DNA from: Mrakia gelida
Lineage: Eukaryota > Basidiomycota > Tremellomycetes > Cystofilobasidiales > Mrakiaceae
Direction of reading: 5' to 3'
DNA: 64,000 nucleotides
Assembly: GCA_024345305.1 (NCBI GenBank)
Contig: BRON01000002.1
Location: 2,356,001-2,420,000 of the forward strand
Part shown: piece after piece, positions 43,645 through 54,860 of the stretch
Layout: each line of letters begins with the position of its first letter
How positions within the stretch are numbered: position 1 is the first letter of the stretch
Translations under genes and position numbers: made by a program
Notes under the pieces: generated by a model
What the model saw: the letters and a program-made list of their open reading frames with translations, nothing else
Database searches by the model: none
Told to the model about the DNA's origin: nothing

Positions 43645-45349
43645 CTAAAAGTTGGCGAACCCCGTCTTGATCGGCCCCGTCGCCGCATCCACCACCACCG
43701 GCAACGACTTTGCCATCTCCAAATCTCCCATCGGGAACGGCAGCGTCAGGATGTTGGGTCCCAGCAGCTTGGACTCCTCAACTCCCTCCCTCGCGTTCTT
43801 CTGCGCCGGGAACACGAGACCCTTCACCGAGTCGGAGATCTTGACGTAGGAACCCTTGCTCCCAGGGACGGGACCACGGAGGTAGAGGAGGTTGAGGGTG
43901 GTGTCGATGCGTTGGACAATGGTGTTGGTTTTGGAGGAGGATCGCATTCCCATTCGACCGGACATCTTCTTTCCTGGGAGAACTCGTCCGGGGTCCTGGA
44001 GGTGGGGAAGACGAGAGTGTAGAGGGAAGAGAGAGAGAGAGGTGTAGAAGAGGAGTGCGTGTGAGCGAGGGAGCGGAGGGGAGAGTGGCAAGGGAAGCAA
44101 GCGAGAAAGAAGAGCGAGAGAGGAAACGAACCTGGTTCTGACCCGTCGAACCTGCACTTCGATGAGCCTTCGAGTTACCGTGAGACATGGTTCCTCCACT
44201 GAATCCGTGCCTCTTCATGACTCCGGCGGTTCCCTTTCCCTTCCTGTGTGAAGAAAGGAAGCGAAGGAAGGGAACGTGTGAGCTTTCGTTTCCTTCTCGC
44301 GCGCGAGCTCGAACGAAGACACGAGAGAGGAGAGACAAAAGGATGGGGACGAACGAGGTTCCCTTGAGATCGACCATCTGTCCCGGCACGAAGTGACACA
44401 CTGAGAATTCCGATCCTGCGAGACGACGAAGAAGGGAAAGGAAGGGGAAAGCGAGAAGGAACGAAAACGAAAAGTGAGCTCGCGAGCTTCTCCTTGCTTC
44501 CCTCCCTTCCCTTCCTTCCTTTCTCGACTCACCAATAGGCAGCAGAGCATCGGGTGTGATCTTGAACTCCAGAACCTTCTTCTTCGGCACCAACCCCAGC
44601 TTAGCATAGTGTCCAATCAACCCTCTCGTGGTCTTGTAGGGTTGCTTCTTCATCGTGGGAGCGAGACCTAGACGTTGTCGGACCTTGGGGTTGATCTCGT
44701 ACTTCTGACGGTTGATGGCTCCGACGGCGAGGAAGTGGTGGTCAGGGAAGTCGTTGTGGGCGGGGTGGAGTTTGGAGATGTAGAGGACTTGGCATTCTTT
44801 GACCTGAGGAGGTGGTGAGAAACGAGGGAAGGGAAGGGGGAGGGAGGGAGGACGAGGAGGGAGGGTGAGGAGTCGAGCGAGGTAAGAGAGGGAGGGAGGG
44901 GATTTGTTGGACAGATGAGTTGGAAGGGTTGATGATGATCGAGTAGAGGGTGCATAGAGAGGTGAAAGAGGTGGAAGAAGTTGCGGAAAGGTCAGCTCGT
45001 GAGCTCTCTTCTCTCCTTCCCTCGACTCGAGCGGACTGACCTGAACGATGGTGACTGGAATGGCTCTCCCGTTCCCATCGTAGAGGGTCGTCATGCCCTT
45101 CTTGACCCCAATCACACCTGCTCTTCTCGATTCTGGTGTCCACTTGACAGGAGTTGCTGGAGGATTGTCGACGGCTGGGTTGTAGATGGGTTTGGGGGCG
45201 GAGCGAACGAACTTTCGTTCGTTCGGTCGTTGGGTGTGAGCGACTAGAGCCGCGTTGTAGCGATAGAAACGAGCGAGGGTGGGACCGGTGGAGGAGAGGG
45301 AGAGGGAAGGGAGACGAGATGTCGAGGCCACAGCTACGCGAAGAGACAT
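43645..45349 (-). CDS. Mitochondrial large-subunit ribosomal protein uL3m
   Basis: The N-terminus MSLRVAVASTSRLPSLSLSS is a plausible mitochondrial presequence. uL3 family motifs follow over about five exons: RRAGVIGVKKGMTTLYDGNG, PVTIVQVKECQVLYISKL, HHFLAVGAINRQK, then KKVLEFKITPDALLPIG, FVPGQMVDLKGTS, the core KGKGTAGVMKRHGFSGGTMS with HGNSKAHRSAGSTGQNQDPG, RVLPGKKMSGRMG, and the end LPVVVDAATGPIKTGFANF. The basic loop near the peptidyl-transferase centre (GGTMSHGNSKAHRSAGS) is intact. This corresponds to yeast MRPL9 and human MRPL3. A very short 170-bp interval separates it from the next, divergent gene. Confidence 0.95.
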
Positions 45350-45519
45350 GGTGGGAGGGGTGTTGGTCGTTAGAGAGAGCAGGGAGGACGCATCGAAAAA
45401 GAGCTCCTTTACTTTCGGAAGGAGAAGGAGAGCTCAAGAATCAACGAACCTCCATCGTCTCTTCTCACACCTAAACCCCAAACGCTCGCTCTTAACCCAC
45501 TCTCGTACACCTCCTCGAT

Positions 45520-46026
45520 ATGGCTTCTACAAGAGTTGCATGGTTCTTCGATAAACTCCAGGCGGCGGTCGTGTTCGGTTGCGTCGGAATCGCGGTGAGC
45601 TCTCCTCTCCTTCCTTCTCCTTCCTTCCCGTCAACTCCTCACCTCCGATCTCGACCTCAAGAGACCCTCTCTTCGACGCCAGACGCTGATTATGTATCTT
45701 CTCCCCTCTCTTTAGGTGACAACGACGTTCGGAATGACTCAGATCCACAAGGAGCGAATGGAGCTGAGTGATGCTGTTCGTCTTCCTCCTCCCCCAAGCT
45801 CACTCCTTCTACCCGTCCCTGACCACTCTCTCTCTCTCGTCTCGATCGATCTTCACAGTACAAGAAGAAGCTCGCCGAACAGGAGGCTCGAATGGAGACG
45901 CCCGAACGTAAAGCCAAGAGGCTGCTTCGAGAGAGCAAGGCTCTGGCTCGAAAAACGGCGAGGGACATCGAGAACGGAATCGCACCTCCAGGGACCGTCC
46001 CCAATCATCTCATCTCGGAGAACTAG
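45520..46026 (+). CDS. Small single-pass membrane protein (100 aa), family not recognised
   Basis: Three exons (45520-45594, 45716-45775, 45859-46026) give about 100 residues. MASTRVAWFFDKLQAAVVFG continues into CVGIAVTTTFGMTQIH, so one membrane span lies at about residues 14-32. A basic/acidic helical tail follows (YKKKLAEQEARMETPERKAK, RLLRESKALARKTARDI) and ends PNHLISEN. Size and layout resemble small mitochondrial inner-membrane assembly factors, and the divergent neighbour encodes a mitochondrial ribosomal protein, but I cannot assign a family. The exon structure is sound: all donors and acceptors fit and the frame is kept. Confidence 0.7.
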
Positions 46027-46448
46027 GTCGGGGAAGGGAACTGGCTGGGATGTCTACTTGTACTTGTGCCGAAGGAGTTTGCGGAGGGAGGGAGGGGAGG
46101 TTGAGGTTGTTTGTACGAGGTTTGGTCGGTCGTCGTCGTCGTTCGTTTCTCTCGTTTGCTTTTCTTTTGCTACTCACTTGCACGCTTGTCATGATTTTCA
46201 CTCTCTCAACTCGTCCTCGTGACCTCTGTCGAGCTCGTCGGCTCCCCCTCGGAAGTGATTTCGATGAAGGTTTGCCTGCCCTCCGTGACGAAAGTTGGGA
46301 TCTAGAGTGACCTCCGATCTCGAAGTTGACCTCGACCCACGACCTCCCTCCTCCCTCCTCCTTCTCCCCTTCCCTTCCCTTCGCCGACAAACACCTCTCC
46401 TCCCACTCTCTAATCTGGTCTGATCCTCTCTCTTCTCCGGCTTCCTGC
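46027..46448. other. Intergenic region upstream of the KAR9-like gene
   Basis: About 420 bp between two plus-strand genes. The second half is pyrimidine-rich and is probably the leader of the KAR9-like gene. No gene or repeat is recognised. Confidence 0.5.
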
Positions 46449-49400
46449 ATGGATTCCTTTCCTCTCTCGAACTCGTCGCAGGTCGTCGTTCCTTCTCTCC
46501 CATCCGCAACCTCAACTCCTCCTCCTCCAGCTTCCTCCCTCCCCCCACTCCCTCCCTCCCCAACAGACAGCAACGGACGCGACGAGTCTCTCCTTGGAGG
46601 AGGGTCGATTTCGCCTTCCATATCTCAGATGTGAGTCCTCAATCTCGTATCTGCTGTGGGCGAAGGTGGGAAGGAACGATCAAAAGGGAGTCGAGCTGAT
46701 GAAACAAACACGTTCCCTCCCTTTGCTCTCCGTCGCCTCTTCCTCTTCTTCAACTCAGGATGAACCCCGAAGACCCTTCGACAGTGCTAGAATCGATCTG
46801 TCAAATGGAAGCTCAGATGACGCAGATTCGGACAAAGGTCTACGGTGAGTGCTTCTCTCTCCTGCCTTCCCTTTCATCGCCCCTCTGTGTTTTCCCTCGT
46901 CCTCCCTCCCCCATCTTTCCGACCTTTGAGCTCACCCCTTCCCCTCCATCCTCGAATCGTCTTCCCTTTCATTCTTCAGAGCTCCAAGAGCTTCGTCACT
47001 TAAGCGTTCCATCCTCAGCTTCCCCTCTCCCCACTCCTCCACCCTCCGGCTTGCCTCCTAGCTCCTCTTCGACGTCAACACCATTCTCTCCCCCTCCCCA
47101 GATCGACGACCTCCTCATCCTCCTCAACACCCACCTCGAAGGTGTCTCCTCCCTCGTACCTGCTGTTCAGCAACGGATCACTCGACTGGTCGGGAGCCTG
47201 TCGGAGGACGAGACGGAGGAGGTGCGAGAGCGGTGGGAGGAAGTCGAGGAGGAGTGGGAGGAGGTCGTCAAGGAGGTCGAAGGCGTTAAGGAGGAGCTGA
47301 AGGAGGACAGGTGGCTGGTTGTGTTCAGAACGGCTGCATCTCAAGCTGAGGACATGATGGAGAGCCTAGAGAAGGTCGTTTCGCAGTGCTATGATCTGAT
47401 CCATCAAGTCCGTCGACTTCAGAACCCTCCAACCTCCTCTTCCTCGCCTGGACCCTCCCGAATCCTTTCGACCTCGCCGCCAAGTAGCTGGGGAGCAGCG
47501 GCAGGAGGACCAGGATCTACTCTGACTCTGGCGAGCTTCGAGACGGTTCTGAAATCTTTCGAGGCGAAGAAGAAGTGAGTTCTCTCGATCGGACGATCGC
47601 GTCGAACGAGACGCTGATCCTCGCTTGATTTGTTCTCAGATACTACTACCCGAGTGTCGAGCGAGTTCTGAGCATCTTGGATAAGGGAGTGAGGGAGAGA
47701 GTGACCAGGAATGGAGAGGTTCTGCTGAGACATTCAACGATGCTCGGGAGGTGGAGGAGGTGAGTTTGGACGCGACTTCAGCTCGTTTCTCGTCGTTCGT
47801 CGCTGACCTCGTGCACTTCGCGATCTTCTTTTCTCCCAGTCTCTCGGAAAAACTCAACCGTCTCGGAATAGATCTCACCTCGGCACACCTCTGGCTCCTC
47901 ACTCGCGAGTCTCCTCACGTTCAACAACGTCTCCCTCGTCCTCTCCTCCCCTCCGGTTCCTCGAGCGACTTGAGTCCAACCACCGCTCCTCTCGCTTCTC
48001 CACCTCCCAGCGAAGGAGGATCGTCGGCAGGAGGATCAAAGTACACCCTTCTTCAAGGAACTCAGAAACTCCAAACTCCTCCCTCGGACGCTCCAACCAA
48101 GAGCCGGAGGTCGTCGGTCGCGTCCACGTTTTCGAGGTCGATGTCGCCCCTTCAAGGGATGTTCGGGAAGATGACGATGAGAGGATCGGGTGCTGGTGGA
48201 GGAGCAGGCGCTGCGAGGACGCCGAAGGAGTCGCCGTTTTCGAACGGAAGGCCACCGTCGTCGTCGACAGGATACTTCACGTCGAAGTTCAGCTCCAACA
48301 AGCCACGGAACTCGACGTCCTCTCCAGCTCCCTCCACTCCTCGGTCGGACTTCTTTGGAGCTTCCTCTTCGACGTCGACGGAGGATCACATCTCGCCTTC
48401 GATCATGCGAGTCGCCAAAGCTCGTTGGAACGCGTCGCCCAAAGTCCCCGACCTCCCTCCTCCCTCCTTCGAACCCTCCACTCCCACAGGTCCTCGAACT
48501 GGTCTTCCTCGTCGAACCTCGATGGCCAACATGCGATCAGTCTCAGCAGGAGCAGGAGGAACTCTCTCTCCGACGAGAGCAGTCTCGCCAACGCTCTCGG
48601 ACTTCGGTTCAGGAAGCGCGACGTATCGACCACCAGCTCGTCCAACCACTCCCAGCCGGATTCCTCGGCGACAGCCATCACGAGCGAGACTCAGCATGGA
48701 CGGAGAGGAGGACGATATCCCGACGTCGATGATGCAGCGAGCTCATACTCCAACGCCGCTCGGAAACCCAGCGTCGTCTCCTCGGTCGCACTCGAAGAGC
48801 AACAGCCTTTCTCTCCACCCAGTCCCCAGCCTCTCGGTCTACCCAGCGTCGGAAGCCTCCCTTTCTCCATCCATCAACGGGTCGCCTTCCCAGTTGCGTC
48901 GCATCCCTTCGCCCAATCCCAACACCTCGTCCCCACCAACGACTCCCAATTTCAACCCTCCTCGTTCCCTCGACAGGTCCCAAACTCCCGACCTCCAAGT
49001 CCGAGACAGAGCCATCCGCTCGTCCTTCTACACCCCGGCGAAGCCATCGTCCTCCTCCATCACTCCTCCCTCTCGAGGTCGAGTCTCGAACACCGTTCGA
49101 GGTGGCTCGCCCGCCTCCGCGTCCACCAACCCTTCTCCTTCAGGATCCAACAACCCTCGCTCCCCTCCCTCCTCCTACAGAGGAGACGTCTCCTCCCCTC
49201 AACCCACTCCCACTCGTCCTCGAGCCAGCAACGGAAACGGAACCGGAGCGACCACCACCCCTTCCAATCCCAACACTCCCTCCCGACCCTCCTCCCGAGC
49301 AGGCGCCTCCTCTCGAGCTGGAGCTGCGACACCTTCAGGCGAGGGTCCTTCGAAGTATAGACCGGACAAGAGGAACTCTCTCGACGTCGAAATCGCGAGG

Positions 49401-49768
49401 ATCGTCAACGACGCTCACAACGGAATCTACGTCGAACGAATCGATCCGATTCCGAAGGGTCAGCTCCAGGCGGCCAGTCCCGAGGCCAACACGGCTCAGT
49501 ATGCTTTCTTCGGCGGAGGAGGCGCGAAGAGGGCGATGAGCTGCAGGTTGCTGGAGCTGAACCGAGGGAGTCGGTCGGGGGAGACGACGAAGGTTAGGAA
49601 GGTGAGTCGCGTAGAGTCGAGTCGGGTCTTCGTTTCGCGTTCGAGTGCCGTAGCTGACCTGTTCTTCTTCTCTCCCTTTCTCTTCGTCTTCTTCGCTCGC
49701 AGGTTATGGTCCGAGTAGGAGGCGGCTGGCTAGATCTCGAGGTTCACGTCTTCAAGCTCGGTCTCTAA
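46449..49768 (+). CDS. KAR9-like microtubule-linked protein with C-terminal GAR-like domain
   Basis: Exon 1 (46449-46630) encodes a Ser/Pro-rich start; exon 2 from 46759 gives MNPEDPSTVLESICQMEAQM. An alpha-helical, spectrin-like region follows: QIDDLLILLNTHLEGVSSLV, EEVRERWEEVEEEWEEVVKE, WLVVFRTAASQAEDMMESLE, ASFETVLKSFEAKKKYYYPS and VERVLSILDKGVRERVTRNG with LRHSTMLGRWRRL. This is the KAR9-type domain, which links myosin/cortical actin to microtubule plus ends for spindle positioning. A long Ser/Pro/Arg-rich disordered region comes next, with SxIP-like sites such as TPSRIPRR that could bind EB1. The C-terminal part (RNSLDVEIARIVNDAHNGIY, then CRLLELNRG and RKVMVRVGGGWLDLEVHVF) matches the core of the GAS2-related (GAR) microtubule-binding domain. 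Seven or so exons; stop TAA at 49766. Confidence 0.8.
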
Positions 49769-50382
49769 GACGAACGAACCTCGGACGCGTCTGTTCTCTC
49801 TCTTTCTCCCTCCTCCCTCCCATCTATGCCCCTCTACCTTTTTTCTGCTTTCTAGACCCACCAAGGTCTCGCACACCCATCCACTCTTCATACATACCCA
49901 CCCACTACGCACGTCCCTATCTCGTTCGGTTTCGTTCTCGTTTCGGTGACCGGTTCGCTCAACTCTTCACTCTCTCGTCGCTTGTTTCTCTCACTCCTAT
50001 GCATTCCATCTCGTCTCACTCTCTCGCTCTCTCGATACCTTACTTGCTTTCTTCTCTTCACCTTCACCCGTAATCGGTTTCCCGTCGTCGCTGAGCGTTC
50101 GTCTACCCCGTCTTTTCTCCTTTTCCTTCGTCTTCGCGACCACCCTACCCTTACCCACCTCCGTTTCGCTCGCTTGCTTCGTCTTTTCGCTGTTATAACA
50201 ACTCCACACTTTCCTTCTTCTCATTCACGTCTCTGAGAGCTGCTCGACAAGATTTGCAAGGAGAAAAAGGCCGACTTGGAACGCGCTTCTCGTCTTGTCT
50301 CGCTGATCTCGATTCGTTCGCAACTTCAAACCGCCATCGACTCGTTCTCTTCCATCCATCCTTCCCCCTTCCTCCCTTCAAA
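49769..50382. other. Intergenic region upstream of U1-70K
   Basis: About 610 bp between two plus-strand genes, strongly pyrimidine-rich on the plus strand. It probably holds the 3' UTR of the KAR9-like gene and the promoter and leader of the U1-70K gene. No coding or RNA gene is recognised. Confidence 0.5.
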
Positions 50383-52738
50383 ATGACGCATCTCTTGCCT
50401 CCCCAACTGTACTTACCATCCTCTCTCCCCTCTCCTTATCCCTTTGCACACCCAAGCTGACTCCTTGCTCTCGCTTCTTCGTCTTGCAGATTCAAACTCT
50501 TTGCCCCCCGCCCTCCCTTAATCCACGCTCCTCCCATCGGCCCTTCCCCAGACGTCACCCACCGCATCACACTCACGGGAGTAGGATCCATCTTCGCTCA
50601 ACTCAAGGCGGAAGCAGCAGCCAAGGAGGAGAAGAGGATCGAGGCGGGTGGGGTCGAGGACGAGGACGAGCAGAAGGAGGGGGAGGAGGAAGGGGAGGAA
50701 GGAGAGGTGAAGGGAGGAGAGACCGCTGGGTTCACGCTTTGCGAGGAGGAGAAGAGGAAGGTGAGGAGGGAGGAGAGGAAGAAGAGGAAGGAGGAGGGCA
50801 AGAAGGGAGAGGCGAATTGTGAGTTGCTTAGACGGGTGGTGGGAAGGGAAGGGGAGGTGATGGACGACGAGCTGACCTTCTTTCCGCCTTCCTTCCTTCT
50901 TCTCCTCGCGTTGTTCGTGAACCAGACAAACCCTCAGAAGACCCAGAAGCTGTAGGAGATCCTTACAAGACTCTCTTCATCTCTCGTCTCGTACGTTCCC
51001 GCCTTCCTTCAGCTCTGTTTCGTTGGGTTGAGCCGCGGGTTGAGCTGACCTCCCTCCCTTCGCGTACGCTCGTTCGTTTGTACCAGTCCAAAAAAGCTAC
51101 CGAAGTCGACGTCCGACGCGAGTTCGAAATGTACGGAGCCATCGAGCGAGTCCGAATCGTTCGAGACAAGAAGGGTCACTCGAGAGGATACGCTTTCGTC
51201 GTGTACGAGCGAGAACGAGACATGAAGGGTTCGTTTCGTTCAGCTCCTCCCTTCCTCCTTCCTCTCCTCTTGATGTCGTTCCCAAGCTCACTCCTCCCCT
51301 TCCCCTCCTCCACCTCCACTTCGCTCGTCCACAGCCGCCTACAAAGACGCCGAGAACATCCCCATCCTTTCCAAAAACATCCGCGTGGACGTCGAGCGAG
51401 GTCGAACGGTCAAGGGTTGGAAACCAGCTCGACTTGGAGGAGGATTGGGAGGGAAGCCGAAACCTATCGTTGAGGCGGTGGCGCCTGCGTTCGGGATGAT
51501 GGGGGGAGGAGGGTTCATGCCTAGGGGAGGAGGAGGGTTCAGGGGTGGGTTCAGGGGTGGAGGAGGTGGGTTTAGAGGTGGGTTCAATGGAGGGGATAGG
51601 GGAGGAGGAGGGATGGGTGAGTCGAGAGTTTCGGCTTTCGTGTTTGAGCTTGGGCGAGCGAGCTTGGTGAGGAGACGTGGGAGCTGACTAGCTTGTGTAC
51701 TCCTTCGTTAACTCGTGTAGGTGGTGGATTCCGAGGAGGCTTCAACGGAGGAGGAGGAGATCGAGGAGGATTCGGTACGTCGTCTCTCGAGCTCGTCTCG
51801 CTCATCGCGTTCGCTCTCGTTCTCTCGCTGACTTTTCGCTCTCTATCCCATTCTCTCTCGCACAGGTGGAGGAGGATTCCGAGGCGGCTTCAACGACCGA
51901 GGCGGAGGAGGAGGTGGATTCGGAGGGGATCGAGGAGGTTACGGAGGAGGCGACCGAGGAGGAGGAGGCTTTGGTGGTGGAGGAGGAGACAGAGGTGGCT
52001 ACGGAGGAGGAGATCGAGGAGGGTTTCAGCCTCGAGGTGGAGACTCTGGTTACGGTGGAGATCGAGGTGGGTCGAGAGGAGGGTTCGGAGGAGCTCCTAG
52101 GTGCGTCTTTTCCATCCCTTCCCCCCTCTCCTTCGGTCTCCTCCCCATCTCGCAACTCCCACCTACCCCATCAACACCTCAAACGAAAGACGAAGAAGGA
52201 AACTCGAGTCGTGTGTCGACGAAACGCGTTTCCGTACGAACGAACGAGCACCGAACGAACAGAACCAAGCCTCACAAACCTTGCGTTCTGGTCGCGTCGC
52301 GTCGTGGTTAGGTATCACAGCCGGGAAGCCTCATGCTCCTTCCCGGTTCCAGTTTCCTCTCCATCCTTCCTTCGTTCTCCTGCCTTCTTCCTTCCCTACC
52401 CTATCCAACCCCTTCCGCTTTCCTCGCGTGGAACGCGTCTTCCCTTCTCTCGAGTATCACCTCTCTCCTCTCCTCTCCTCCCTTTCGCTCGAACTCACCT
52501 CACCCTCCCAACCTTTATCTCTTCTTTCTCATCGTACAGGGGCGGAGGACCCGGCGGAGGAATCGGCTACCAGCAAGGCTCGTTCAACGGCGGAGGACCT
52601 CCTCCCTCTGGACCTTCAGCACCAGGTGGACCCGACGGAGGACCTCCAGGAGGAGGAGGCTACAAGCGTGACTTCGACGGAGGGGCTGCCGGACCAGGTG
52701 GGTACGGGGGTGGGGATGCTAAGAGGCCTAGGTATTAA
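50383..52738 (+). CDS. U1 snRNP 70 kDa protein (U1-70K)
   Basis: U1-70K binds stem-loop I of U1 snRNA and helps recognise 5' splice sites. Exon 1 is short (MTHLLPPQL at 50383) and joins to [20 protein letters not shown], the conserved N-terminal U1-70K segment that contacts the snRNP core. A Glu/Lys-rich helix follows, then [11 protein letters not shown] (RNP2), [20 protein letters not shown] and [16 protein letters not shown] (RNP1), then [26 protein letters not shown], the family signature directly after the RRM. The C-terminus is an RGG/GGF-rich low-complexity tail ([20 protein letters not shown] type) split by at least three introns and ending GGDAKRPRY. The last intron is about 440 bp, the longest in the gene. 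The RGG tail replaces the Arg-Ser-rich tail of animal U1-70K. Confidence 0.93.
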
Positions 52739-52986
52739 GTATCTCTCGGATCTCAGAGTAAGGTTGTTCGTTTCCTTTGATTGTGCGCGACGACGACGAC
52801 GTCGGATCTTCATGTCTTTCGATCTGCTTGTTGCTTTCTCGCTTGGAGCTTGGAAAGAGAGAGAGAGAGGAAGGCTTGAAGCTGCTCTCGAGTTGTGTCT
52901 CTCTACAGGAAAGAGTCGAGCTGGGTGAAGCAACAACATGAAGGATGATCTCCCGACGAACAACGAACGAAAGGCTAACGAACAGA

Positions 52987-54692
52987 TCACTTCGACGACG
53001 CGACCTCCCCTCCCTCCACCGGCGAGCTCTCGAACCACCCCTTGGCGGTAGCGAACCAACCCTTCCCAGCTCCAGGATCGACGACGGGGACGTGGAACTT
53101 GTAGGCGTTTCGCGTCGAGGCTGAAGGGACGAAGACTTGGATTTGCTTGAGGTCGAGGATTCCGGATTGGGGGTTCTGGGGACGCGAGAAAGACGTCGAA
53201 AAGCACAAAACAGATCGTCAGGTACTGTTCTCGAGAGCGAAGGAAGGTGCGTTGTCATGGGGAAGAAGAAGCAGAGGGGAACGAGGAGCAGAACGTCGCG
53301 AAGACAAGACTCACCTTCTCACAAACGACCTGCACCTCTCCCGTCGTGTACGTTCCCAACTCCGGCACATGTCTCCTCCCCAATCCCGTCAACCCACCTC
53401 CTCCAGCCCTGCCGTTCTCCGACTTGACACTCTTGATCCCAAACAGCCCACCAAAGAAACTGCTCCCGCCCTTCGCCTCCGCGTTCGCTGCCTTCTCATT
53501 AACCTTCCCCCCCTCCTTCCCACCTCCCAGCAAGCTCGAGAAATCCACCAACTCGCTCATCTTCTCCCTACTCATCACCCACCCGTCCTCCGCCAGATCA
53601 TCGTACACATCCATGGTGTCGTTCCATCCTCGAGCGACTCTCGTCGTGGTCGAATCGCGGAACGATCCCCACCATCCTGTTGGAGAGCGAGCGTCTCCAG
53701 GGTGAGCTCCCTCGATGATGAAGACGAAGGAGTGGGTTTCGATTCCTGTGGCGGGGTTGACGGTTACTTTGCTGGGGATGGAGGAGAGACGAGCTCGGTT
53801 GGAGGAGGCGGCGCGGTTGGAGGAGTAGGAGGAGGAGGAGTGAGGAGGGTGGTAGGCGAAGGGGGGGAGGAGGTAGAGTTTGAGCTGAAACGGTGACCGA
53901 ACACGAGATCAAAGAAAGGGAGGTCAGGCTGGGAGTGTGAGGGAAAAGGGAAAGAGCGAGAGGAGGAGAACGTCGAACGTACATCTTCGTTCTTCTTCAA
54001 GCGGTCGACGGCTTTGTTGAAGATGACCGTTGGCGAGTTGGGCGAGAAGAGTTCCGTTGTTACGGAGATGGCGATGATCAGGAGGAGAGCTCCTCCGAAA
54101 GCTACGACGGTGAAGTTTCCTGTCTTGGCTGAGGCTCGAGCGACTACAAGGCGAGGAAGGAAGGGAAGGAAAGGTCAGCTCGATCCGTTTTCTTCAGCTC
54201 CTCCTCCTTCGAGCTCATCGATTCGTCCATCCTCGCCGTCAAGTTGCCCATATCTCGCTCCTCCAATCAAGATATACCATCACCATCGCATCCCAGCTCC
54301 CAAAACTCCAAGGAACCAGGCGAAGGGGAGGACGAAGAGAGCAGAGGAAGGAATCGAAGCTCACCTTTCCCCCCAGCACTCAACTCCCCCCACTTGGCTC
54401 TCTTCTTCCCCGTCCCCCTGAAAACGATCGTCTGATCCAGGTTCTTGGATCCCATAGGGAATGGTCCAGCATGATCCCTCGTTCCGAACCCATCGCCCGA
54501 AGTGTCGCCTGGAGGGTTGTTGGAGAGCGAAGGTCCAGCTCGAAGGGAAGGACCAGCTCGGAGGGTGGGACCGGAGGAGGTTTGAGGGATTTGTAAGGAG
54601 GAGGGGGTGGAGGAGAAGTGACGAGGAGCGACAGAGAGGAGGGTTGGTTTGGAAGCGAGGAGGAGAAGACGGTGGGAAGGGCGGAGGGACAT
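52987..54692 (-). CDS. TIM21: TIM21, subunit of the TIM23 mitochondrial import complex
   Basis: The N-terminal MSLRPSHRLLLLASKPTLLS with VAPRHFSS is a mitochondrial presequence. NLDQTIVFRGTGKKRAKWGE follows, then the membrane span NFTVVAFGGALLLIIAISVT and the Tim21 domain: ELFSPNSPTVIFNKAVDRLK, KNEDLKLYLLPPFAY, then HSFVFIIEGAHPGDARSPTG, and WVMSREKMSELVDFSSL, GTYTTGEVQVVCEK and LKQIQVFVPSASTRNAYKFH. TIM21 tethers TIM23 to the TOM complex and to respiratory supercomplexes in the inner membrane. A Gly/Lys-rich insertion lies at about 53500-53420. About four exons. It runs head to tail with RAD18, only 168 bp downstream of that gene's stop codon. Confidence 0.93.
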
Positions 54693-54860
54693 GGTGAGCG
54701 TTGGGAGGCGAAAAGGGAAGGTGGGATGGGTGAGCTTCGTCGTTCTCTTTCATCCGAGGTTTTTGGTCTCAGATTGAGTTTCCTGGTAGGCTGAGTCGTG
54801 GGAGGTCATAAAGGATCGTGCAAACAAGAAAAAGGCGTGTAGGAAAAGGCGACGCGTCGT

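Noticed and set aside
35838..54692. A mitochondrial gene cluster (AIM34-like, uL3m, small TM protein, TIM21)
   Set aside because: The genes are separated by unrelated nuclear and cytoskeletal genes and lie on both strands, so proximity is probably chance, except possibly for the uL3m/small-TM pair.
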